Source: Sphaerolaimus hirsutus (taxonomy: Eukaryota > Nematoda > Chromadorea > Monhysterida > Sphaerolaimidae). Taken from it: a DNA stretch of 64,000 nt. The stretch is taken from contig OZ038454.1 of NCBI GenBank assembly GCA_964036195.1, positions 24,910,315 to 24,974,314 of the forward strand, written 5' to 3'. Shown one piece after another: positions 9,701-21,700 of the stretch. Made by a program: the position numbers and the translations under genes. The notes below the pieces were generated by a model that was given only the letters and a program-made list of their open reading frames with translations, did not search any database and was not told where the DNA came from. Position 1 is the stretch's first letter. The number at the start of each line of letters is the position of its first letter.

Positions 9701-12700
9701 TTTGATGAATAAAATCTTGCGGTGCTGCTTAATACTTGATATTTTATAGCAAAAACGAAATAGTTATGATGAAAGTATGCACAATTTCGTTCCTTTATTC
9801 AGATGGGTTATGGTAGGTTTCCATACTAAGTGTGATGTCCGCTGAGTATAGCCAAGTGGTTGCCTTCCACGCGACCCAATTGTGACCGTCGGGGCGGGCA
9901 AATGCACTCGCCTCTGCGCCAAAAAACGGCGCAGTAAATACTCAATGGCAATACGCATTTGCCACCCAAAACGGCGCTGTATCACCACATAAATGTGCTG
10001 TGATACAGCGCGTAATCTGTAGGGGCCAGCGGCGTGCACTATGAAGATGTGCAGTAGCCACATCTTCAAATCAAGTTCCAAACAATGGATGCAATGCATC
10101 TTCATAGTGCACTTAAATATTTAATTGTCTCGCCGTTTTCGTGACATGTTTGTGTCATTTAAATTTCATTCATTAAATTTTACACTCTGTTTGAGGCAGT
10201 ATAAATACAGTGCCATTACCCCAAACAAACAATCAGTTGCTAAATGGAAATAGAATTTCACCACTGAAAAGCCCTGTGTGCACACAATGGAACATCTACA
10301 GGAGACGCTGCAGCCCATGGCACTGGTTCAACTGGGCAACTGGACATGCTTGCGTGTCCACTGGCCCAAACTGTTCTTCTCAAGAAAACCTATATGTACT
10401 TGCTGATTGTTGGTTGGAGTAAAGGCACTGGTAACGTTTTGCCATTCTGGTAACCATGGTAATGTATTTGACGCATTTTCGATTTTGTATCCTACTTAAA
10501 AAACGCCCTGGAAATACCCACTCGCTCTTCTACTACCTACTATATTATGACACTTTTCGTTGTTTGTGAAACCCCTATAATACCTTTTTTATGAGCATGT
10601 TGGACACCACAAAATATCGTGGCACACGCCCGTTCTTTCAATAAAAAGATGCCAACATAAAACTACTTGACACATGAATTTAATTGCCTAATTAACCCCC
10701 CAAAAAACAATAGCACACTAATCCATTTGTCACATAAACAATCCTCACGCTTTCATGAGAAAAACGATTCTTGGGTGACACCTTCTGGCATACTCACCCA
10801 AGCCTACCCCTAAATAATGGCCCCCTGATTGGGGCTAGGCTCCCACGACCGGTCGGATTAAGAGTCCAACGTAATCTACAAATATAGATCCCCCCGAATG
10901 CAGCTACCGAGAACACGACCGCATGGGCATCGGCGACAGGATCGACAACAACACCACAACACCAACGCGGTGAGCGGCAATGCCGCCGAAAACAACTGTT
11001 AACAACCAGCGACAACAATTGTCGTCGCTGCGCGGCCAGCCCGAATGGAACCTGAATCCACTCTGCTGATAACACCGTCACAAGGGAAAAGTTGCTGGTA
11101 CCAAGCACACAGAAAACGACTCAGAAAAGCAATCCCCCCTGCACGCCTGGGGCGGCGGAATAACTGCCGCCGGATAGACCTTGACGCTATCGCGGCGTGA
11201 CGCCGAGCCATTCCAGCAACCGCCGACCCTGCTGCCAAGGATCTGCCTGCGACAGGGACACTGGTTTTCTTCTTTTTGTCTTTTTCGATTTGACTAGTGA
11301 AATGGCTGGTTGGAAATGGGCTAATGTATTTACTTTTACTCAAAATACGTATACCTGTATACTGAGAAAAACTGACTTTTTGGGTAGTGCATTTCACAAA
11401 AAAGTCACACGTTTTTCAATTATCAGCATTTAAATAGCGTGTTCCCTTACATTTGAAATACTGAAAATATGACTATTGCCGTTTTTTTGTCAAAACCAAA
11501 ATTACCTAAATAAAATAAATATCACTCCTGCACGTCAGGAATGAAATAAAGAATTCAAATGTTTACCATGTTATAAATTTTCTGATCCACTTTATATTTT
11601 AAAAACTTATAAAGTCCATCGAACCTTGAAAAGCTTTTCTAAAAAGTTAAAAACTGATTGAATTTGAAATTCTCGGTCAGGAACTATTTCCTGGCATCTT
11701 TACATGTCGCGTGTACTTTTGAAAAAAGCCCAGTGCGGCTTGGCTTCCCTGCTCAAGCATTTACACTACAGGACATTTTACATGACTCTTGACACTTTGC
11801 ATGACATCAAATAAGTCCAAATAAGAAACGACCTGCAATGCTTTACACAGAATGTTACCATTTTATAAAATAAATACATGAAAAGGAATATCGTTTCTGC
11901 TCGTCAGAAGCGCCCTCTTTTTCTAAATTTAAAAAGTCATTTTTATTCAGTTGGGATATGGTAGATTTCAATGCAAAGTTTTACCAGGTGGAAAAATGTC
12001 ACCAAGTGCTAGAATCCCACTGATAGACAGCGCCCCACAATTATAACCGCAATCAACCACTCACCTAGTCCACAGGCTGACTGCTGTCTGCAGCCCACTG
12101 CTGTGGCCGCGGTCCAGAAAATGGAGACACTCGCTCTTGGAGGATTTTTTTGGGACTACTGCACATGAGACTTGCTGGTGGCAGGTGGGACTGGAATGTC
12201 ATCCCCGGAACCATTTCTCGTTTTTTTTCTTGTTGTGAGGTGCGGATCGCAAGTGTGAAGATGTGTATAATTTGTGACACTTGTTTTGAATGGAAGTGAC
12301 TAGTTCTAAACAGGATACCTTCTTGTGGTCCAAGATCTAAACAAACGATAACCAAAACAAATAATCAAACTTACTTTTTGACGTATAAAAGCGTGTCCCA
12401 GATGTCCTGAGACACCTGACGAAATCGTGAAATGAACACTTTTGTGTATGCAAAGACCTTCGACACTTACAACTCAAAACACAAACCTGTATTAGGAACA
12501 TGGTGTGTTCCAGAAGTGGTGGGACACCCCTGAAACACAATATAATCACAATCGTAATTTCACCGCGGCACAAAATCTTTGAAGCACACAGAATCGACCC
12601 CCCAGAAGCTGCAGACCAGTGAGGATTTACGTTTCTGATCAACTCGTGACTTCCCTGCATTCCAGCATCAAGTGGGTGGGGCCAGTTTTGTTTATTTCCT

Positions 12701-15700
12701 TCTCTGAACTTGTGCTGCTTTCAATTCTTTGGGACTTTGTTTGATTTTTCTACTTTGAGTGCCTTGCTTTATTTCCACAATTATGCTTGTTTGAATTCCA
12801 CCTCTGACGTTGCTTCACACTCACTTGTTCACCATTTTGTAAGCCGTTAGTAAGTTGTAAACTATTGTTGTATGCAATCTTCACAGCCACTATGTTTATT
12901 TCTGCTGCATCTCATTCCATGGCCTTCATTTTCTGCCCTGTATTGCTCAGAAGAATGTACCATGGTATTGAATTTGCAGAGTTATTTCATAGTTTGGACT
13001 TTGAAAACTTTCTCAAACTTTCTCTTTACATTGTTTGCTGCAGGTGAAGCCTCAGCTCAGTGTTTCATGGGGTCCCACAGATGCTACTCACATTAGCATG
13101 GCACCCCACTGTAATACTGCGCTTGACCTTCGCATGTCGGCAAGCCTCCTGGGTGGCTACATTCCTAATGACACCTTTTACCTGACCTTGGGTCTTGAAA
13201 GTGCTCTGAAGTGTATGATGTCCCCCAGATGTTTGTCATAGGCCTGGAATTAGCACCCCTGGAGGTCAAAAAACCAGAAACCGTCCATTTTTGTGCTTAA
13301 GCTAGCCACTGGGGGTTCCAGGGCTAGCGCTTATGCAAAAGTGGCTTGTCGCTCTGCATGTGAAGCATGCACTTACCAGTTCAGCTCTTCGGTCAGCCAC
13401 TGGTGGACCATCATGGCTGCACGCCCTGGCAGAGGGGGCGCTCACGTTGCAGCCGACTGAGCCGAAGCGCCGACTTACTCGCATCCCACGAGCGTCGAAT
13501 TCTGCCCTCACATATTGCCATAACCGCTTGGTGGGCACGCCCCAAATTCAGGTCGACCTTGCTTCACCCCCCTCCCCAGCTGCTGGGAGGAGAGGCTTTT
13601 TGGCTAGAGCAAAGCAGTGGGCGTGCGCGCTCGCCAAAAACTAGCCCCCCTGCTGAGCCAACCGCTGTGTCAATATGTGGGCTTCTGCCCCGCTGAAAAA
13701 GTGCCGTCTATCCCGACAGTGATCGACGAAGGGCCGGAACCTGCAGCCAGTTCCCTGCTTACTGTTTGCTACTTCTCAACCCCAATTGCAACTGGGATAG
13801 CAATTGGAACCCACAACAAAACAAAAACAATCTATTTTTTCTCATTATTGATTTAACCAATACATCGTTTTTCCTGATTTTCTCATTTCTGCTTTATTGC
13901 TTCATTTGAGGTGTGCTAATTGTGCTACATAACTTGCGTTTTTATTAACAACCCCGAGTCAACTCTGCTTGCAGACCGGACTCAACTCTTTTCTCTCGAA
14001 AACAATCTGTCCAAGCCTTTGTCTTAAATGCTTCACCTGGTGCTAGAATTTGTACTTACAACCAAGAATCAACTCTGCTTAGGCAGACTGGGTTCGACTC
14101 TTTTTTTCTCAAACAACTACCTGTCCATAAAAAACAACAACAAAAAACTAATGTGGAACAAGACTCACCAGACAAGACAGACAAAAAAACCGTACGAGGT
14201 GAAACTCTGTTCTAACGACGCAAGGAACAGGTAACCTAGCACGAAAATATTTCCACTCACACCTGTTCACCCACCATGTATTTCCACTAGACTTTATATT
14301 TCTTTTCCAATTTTACCATTTGATATTACCATTTGGTGACAGCTAAAAAACACCCAAGGATGTTTTCAGCGTAGGAGGGGCGAACTCTTTGTTGAAACAC
14401 CGTGGTTTCATTTTTCTCTGAAAGGGTTCCAAGGAAAACTGCAAAGACTTTATTTATAAAACATTTCGACAAACAAAATACAAACGTTGGTTTTATTATG
14501 ACTTATACTTTGCCCAAATTTTAGTTATGGATTTATAGCACTTTTATTATCTAAAACGACAACACTTTTTTTGGACTACCCACTGCAAAATGGGACAATT
14601 TGCACCTGTAAAAACCAAAAAACAAAAACAAAGAATGGATACAGGGTCAAGAAAATCAAATTTCAGGGTTCTGACTTTTCATCACCCATGTCCATGAGGG
14701 CAATTAACGGTAAATGGTAGCGGTAATCGGCATAGTACGGTACGGTAAACCTCTGGTTGTCAAAAATCAAAAAAATGTCTCTAGCTGGGCTCTTTCTTCT
14801 TTTTCATAAATTGTGGCTACGATAGTTTTCTTTGGAACATATGATCTCCTGGCCAAGTACTGAATTGGATATTTTTAAATCAATCAATCATGTCACTCAG
14901 TAAAATTTTTAATATAGATTTTACCCAAACACACCATATAGATATTTCTTCCACAAACGTTTTTTCATTTATGTCAATTACGTATATTACGTTTACTACT
15001 CTCCATCAAAGGAAAATTCATGGAATTACAGGCTTGAAACTTTTCAAAAACCAGAATGAAATTCTGTCTTCACTCAACGTTTACCCTTAATACCCTTAAT
15101 ATTTTCATTTGTTTTAAACTTGTTTTAGAGTTTTTCAGCCCCAAAAAACATTCTAGCTGGACTAGAAGGCTGTGGGGCTGACACTAAAATTACGACCACT
15201 CTTGTCCTGACACTTCAGAACATCAGGAGTCAATACCCGAAATACCCTTGCATTTTATCCACCTTTCAGCTATTTCCCTTTTAGATGTTAAAAACCATAC
15301 TGAGTTGAACTGTACCATTACCCATTTCCCCCACTTATGACCAAATTTACTTTGGTATGACATTGATTTGATCGGATTTTTTATATTTTTTTATTTTCTA
15401 TAATCACCTGGTTTCATACATCAGAGTTGTTAAAAAAATACTAGACTTCATAAAAGTCTACATATATATCAACTTAAAGCAATGGCAGAAAACATAAAAA
15501 CCACACTTATAAACTTTTCTTGTTCTCATATTTAAGTGAATGGGCGCAACTGCTTTTTTTTCAGAAAATACATTTTGATGACTTTTGCCCCATCAAAAAT
15601 CATCAAGTCTCATACCCTTTATATGAACCGCTTCATATCCATTACTTCAAATCATTTCCTATTTTTTTAGCTATTTGCGCCATTTGTTTAAAGACCATTT

Positions 15701-18700
15701 TGGATGTTATTTTTCCACTTTATTGACTTATACGCATAATTTATAAACCCATACACACCCTATCTGGTGTTTTATACCAATGTACTCTCAACATGACCCT
15801 TGTATACTCGAGTATTTTTATTATTATTTATATATGCGTACACTTTTTGACAACTCTTTTGTATGCTTCCAGAATCCTGGGGCCAGGATTTTCTCTCACC
15901 AGGGGGAGGGGACGGACGGTATGGCTATATGGCTTCAAATTATTCATTCTCACATCAAATTTCTCGATTAAACTGCGAAAACATCAATCTTCCAAAGTAC
16001 TATTTGCAAAATCACCTAAAAAACTTTGAGCTAAAATATCCGGCCCTGTGGATTTTGCGTTGATTTTGATTTTTGCCCGCAATTAGGACAAAGCATCTTT
16101 TCACTTTTCCGAAAATACTTAAACTAAAATCACCAACCTCCCTCATAGACCCCGGATTTATCTACCTGTCAATTGACTTTCTAAATTCATAAAAACACCT
16201 AAAATCTCTACACCGCACGTGAACTTTTGGCACAGAAGCAACCATGTTGACCGGAGAAACAAGTACGTCAGCTAGGTGCTTAGCATGGTATGCCTTGTGT
16301 CGGGATTTTGCTTGTTTGTGTGTATTCTGTTAATTGCAATCCCAGTATTATACGTTTCATGGAGAATTTACCAATTACTCAACAAATTCCCTCGTTTCTA
16401 AATTTTAAAACGATGCTTCAAAATGTAGATAACGATTTGACTTTGGCAACCCGTTCTCCACTGGAACCAGCCGACATGACCCAAAACGATGACCAGCTGG
16501 CGGAAGCAGTTGACCTACTGGTGAAAGCGAAACACGACCCAACGCAGCACTTACGACCACTCCAAATCGCTTATAACACGATGCTGCAATTCCTCAGCAA
16601 TATTGTCATGGACGACGAATCCCGCCAGCAGCTCAAGAGTGCAATGGCAGCAATGAAAGTTGACTCGTTGCTCAAGATTGTTGAAATACAAGCCCGGGTC
16701 GCGTCAGCTGCTGCTACCCGCATGGCAGAAGACCTGCTGCGAGAGCATGTGTGCCAGCCTACGACGGATGGCACCAGTGTCATGCTGGCACCAACATCCA
16801 CATGTCAGAGGAGGCCGGCCGTACCCGAGACCATCACGGCACTAGTGAATGAAATCCACCCACGGCCGAGGCTTGATGCACCGCGCACAAATGCAATCCC
16901 TCAGACACGCAGCAGCTACAACTCCTCCAATAGGGCCGAACCCCGCAGTCAGGCGTTCAACGGGATGTGCTGGAAACTGCGACTTGCGGCCCTCCAGCGC
17001 CGCGTGAACCTTTTCAATGGAGAAGAAAGTCAATCTTGGGCTATGTTCATCGAATCTTTCGTCACAACTATGAGATCACTCGGCTTGAGCGAAAAGGAGC
17101 AATGTGACCTTCTACCACCATTCCTGTCTGGCCTGGCCCTGCAATGCTATGAGGAGCTATCTGAAGTTCAGCGGACGGACTGGAGAGAACTTCGCTGCGC
17201 CCTTGATCGACGTTTTGACACCCCAGCCAAACGTAGCCTCATGCGATGCGAGCTCGATGCGGCACGCCAAGGCAGTCTACCAATAACCCGTTATGCAGCG
17301 CATGTGCACCGCCTAGTCCGCGCGTTGAATCCAACAGACACACCTGCTCAAATCGCCCAGCGCACTGGTGAAAAAGTATTCTGCTCCATGAACCCAGAGC
17401 TAACAGCACTTGTGCGCCTACAGTCATTGCAGCCACCTGATGACTTCCAGCTACTTATGGTTCTTTTGGAACAATTGCAGGAGAGCGCTACCTGCATCAG
17501 AAATGCCAATCTGGGTTGGGGAGGTAATGGCACCCGAATCAATGCACTGATGCCTGCTCCTGCTTCAGGGACTGCAAAAACAGAGGAAGTACCAGCACAC
17601 CAATGGAGGCTTCCAACAACTAACATACGCCAAGTCAATTACCTGGGACGTACAGCCACACCCACTGCTGATGCCACAAGACAGCCAAACAACATTCAGC
17701 TGAGCCGCACCCGTGACGGCCGCGGTGAAAGGCGCACCCAGGAGCACTTGCGATTTAGACCGAGGGAGCGAGCACAGAACCCAGAACAAGAGACAGCGGA
17801 AAAACCTACCAAAGACCATGCCTCTGAACGTCAGGAACCACAAGCTATGGCGTCACCCAGCTACAAACCACGAGTGATCCGCAAGGTGCAGCATGTCCAG
17901 CAGGATAATGTTGAAATCAGAGAGGATTCAGAGTCTAGTACTGATGGTGAATACAATTTGACTGTGCCAAAAGGAGAGATCCCAGCACTACTTGCCATGC
18001 TGCAGGAATCAAATCCAGGACTGACCATGGAGGATTATGAGTGATCAAATAGGGTAACTCGGCATCAATCAAGTGAATATATTTGGTGACAGGATTGCCA
18101 TGTCATGTTCCATCCATGTTCTCAAAGTGCAACCTTCTATGTTATAACTTTTCTTTCCAAAAAATCCACAAAATAGTTTCCAACCATTATCCAATGCATG
18201 CCGTGATAACCCTTCCTTTTTTACTCCCATTTGGTTCTCTGTGCTTTTTCAACCAAAGCAACCACAGGCTGGCTCAGGCCCACAAGCTGATGGGCCAGAA
18301 AGGCAACTCTGCCTGGTACGTAGCCCAGAGCCTAGCCGAGTTCTTCAGTCAGGGAGAACAGGAAGTAGCAGTGAGAGAAGTGAAGTGTAAGCAGAACAAG
18401 GTGTAACCTGTTCTGGTATGATTTCTTTCTTTTTTTCTGAAACACTCAAAAAAAAACCCACGACACCTCCACTCTTCAAATAGAATACCTCCCACCAACA
18501 AAATGCAATGTTATGTCTAATGCACATCACTCTCAGAATGTCAATCTGAAAATGGTGTTAAATATACCTGAAATACCCAGAACCCAAAACTTTGAAAACA
18601 TGATTCAATGTCTGCATCTGTATGTATGATTTTGCATGTGTACAATTTTCAGACACTTTGCACATTTCTGTGATTGTTAGACAATTATGTTATGGGAATA

Positions 18701-21700
18701 TGAGAACCCACCTATGTATGCCATCCTATATGCCACACAAGATAAAATGTCTGAAAGAAAGCCCCAATGTCTTCAAACCACAATTGATAGGGAACTCATA
18801 CACCCATTGTTACAATTGTATTTTGTTTTTGCATTACTTCTGAAAATTGAAAAGTGAACTTCACCAGCCATAGGCACCCAATAATGTATTCTATATTGTG
18901 TAGTGTTAAAGGGATATCCACTCTATTTTCTGTATTACAATGAATCGTTTAGGAAAATCTGTTTGCTAGATGTACTGTCATGCTGTATTATTGTGACTAC
19001 CCTGGATCCTATGATTTTCTGTATGGACCGACCACCAACTGTCAACTATGCCATTCCACAAGAAGAAGAAACCCGCTATTACTCAACAATGGCTGAATTT
19101 GCGGCCATTGGAAAGCTGAGTCTGCAACTGTACCAACACAATGCGCAGCAACAGGTCATCAATGCACAGGTGTGTGTGAAATGGCAGGAAATTCACACCA
19201 GACACACATTGCTACACCAACTACGACAATATTACTCATGTGCCAATTGTCATATCAACTGACTCCTTCACCGACCCATGTGGAATCAATGATTGTGGCA
19301 AATGCCTACTTCACCATCATTCCTGAAAGGAAGATCATGTTTGGGGCAGCAGCAGCTACAGCCACACTACGACAGCTTCACGAGGACCAAATGCAAAGAT
19401 CCTACTTTGACAGGCTAATGATATCTCGCTGCAGGATGCTGGAGGCATTGCGCGCCCTGACAATAGCCCAACTTTGAGCAGATTCCAGAGATGGCGCGCC
19501 TTATGTTACAACACCAGTACCCAATTTGGTTCTGCCAATGACTTCCACATTTGGTTCTGCTAACCGCGGATGAATGGAACATACAAGTCACTGCCAATGG
19601 ATGTGACAGTGAACAAATGCACTGGACACATCCCCATTCAATTTGATGCCGTTGAACCAGGGCCGTTCTATCCGGATACAACCACACTGATAATTACTAG
19701 CCAGACCTATGAGGTGACATGCTTACAAGCTGATGGACAACAGGTGCAACTCCACGATGCAACCTGGCACTGTGACACAGCTACAGGAGCACTCCAGAAA
19801 TTACCAGGACTACCACTGATGCCACTTCCATACCAATCCAGCATCATTGCTGCCAAATGCTGCTTACCTATGGCTATACAAGCAAAACTGACCTACAATG
19901 TACTGGATATTGTAATGAAATCAATGACATGGTGTGACTCCATGGATTATGAAGCAGACTTCAGTGGTCAAACAGCACGGAACAAAACCACTGCCAACCA
20001 CCAGCTGCCTGCACAGAATACTGCAGTTCCAGGCCTGAGGGTGGACACAGCATAGTCAACAGAATACACCATCGCCCATGACATGACCAACAGCACATGG
20101 ATATGAGCTCAATTCTACCACCCGGAAGATGCTGGACATGGCCACAAGCTGCTGGAACAAACATACCCAGCAGAAATGCACAAAATTTTTGCTACGATTC
20201 ATTATAAACAAAACTGTAACATTCGCTATTATTGGCACATTAGCGGGCATGAACATGTATAAGATAATTGGTTTAGCAAACATTAAGAATGTGGATAGCC
20301 CTAAGACAGGATAGATTTTGTTTTCCCCAGAGTGGTGTAGGACATATTCACACAAATTTCAAGCTCATTACAATTTCCTGTGTACTGGAAGATCTTCACT
20401 GCAAACCTCTGCTTTTTGGTCAAGACACCATTGCAATACTCACGTATTTTGTATGTTCCGAGCACTTCTAGTTTATGGAGATAGTAATGAGCCTATAACT
20501 CACCCATTGAAGTGATTGATGCATTTAATTGTTTACTGGAGGTACAAGCCAAAGTGAAAATATATTTCCCTGCTAAGCAAACCCAAAGTGGAACCACTTT
20601 CTTTTCATTAAACCCAATGGTTTGTACACCCACTTTGTGAGACTGTCTGATCAATGTATCCTACACGAGGCCGTAGTAGGCAGCATGGAGGGCCGCAATG
20701 TAAGGTCACGCGCCATGGCGCGCTGGCGCCACGCCATTTTTCAAATGGCATAGCCAACGCTAGCAAACTAGCATTGGATCTGTTTAATGATGTCGCCGTG
20801 AAGTTAATGGCAACATCATTAATCAACACTCTGGTCCGATTGAGGGAAATCAGAGAAGGCGCTTGCGCTCATCTGAGCGCAAGAAAACGGGTCGCTACCC
20901 GTCGGAATGGCCGACGCGCAAAAGTATGCATGCGCGACACGGCGGAAAACTACACTGCCATTGTAAACTGGCAGCGCCACTCAGAAGATATACTCCGCGG
21001 ACCGCAAAGTATGTGCAGAATCCTACCATAATTTGATGAATAAAATCTTGCGGTGCTGCTTAATACTTGATATTTTATAGCAAAAACGAAATAGTTATGA
21101 TGAAAGTATGCACAATTTCGTTCCTTTATTCAGATGGGTTATGGTAGGTTTCCATACTAAGTGTGATGTCCGCTGAGTATAGCCAAGTGGTTGCCTTCCA
21201 CGCGACCCAATTGTGACCGTCGGGGCGGGCAAATGCACTCGCCTCTGCGCCAAAAAACGGCGCAGTAAATACTCAATGGCAATACGCATTTGCCACCCAA
21301 AACGGCGCTGTATCACCACATAAATGTGCTGTGATACAGCGCGTAATCTGTAGGGGCCAGCGGCGTGCACTATGAAGATGTGCAGTAGCCACATCTTCAA
21401 ATCAAGTTCCAAACAATGGATGCAATGCATCTTCATAGTGCACTTAAATATTTAATTGTCTCGCCGTTTTCATGACATGTTTGTGTCATTTAAATTTCAT
21501 TCATTAAATTTTACACTCTGTTTGAGGCAGTATAAATACAGTGCCATTACCCCAAACAAACAATCAGTTGCTAAATGGAAATAGAATTTCACCACTGAAA
21601 AGCCCTGTGTGCACACAATGGAACATCTACAGGAGACGCTGCAGCCCATGGCACTGGTTCAACTGGGCAACTGGACATGCTTGCGTGTCCACTGGCCCAA

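Larger units (their letters stand above)
9368..10814 (+). repeat. 5' LTR
   Basis: Starts TGTAAGG and ends CCCCTAAA, so the end is not the usual CA. TATAAATA at 10200-10207 and AATAAA at 10640-10645 place U3, R and U5 in the normal order. A MITE is fixed within U3 at 9658-9850 and is present in the 3' LTR too, so it joined the element before the last transposition. Confidence 0.9.

Noticed and set aside
12065-12660. Minus-strand ORFs with a possible donor near 12064
   Set aside because: Antisense within the LTR leader, no domain, and no matching acceptor exon.
13302-13856. Overlapping GC-rich ORFs in the LTR leader
   Set aside because: Three frames are open at once, with no motif or splice support; treated as chance in a GC-rich patch.
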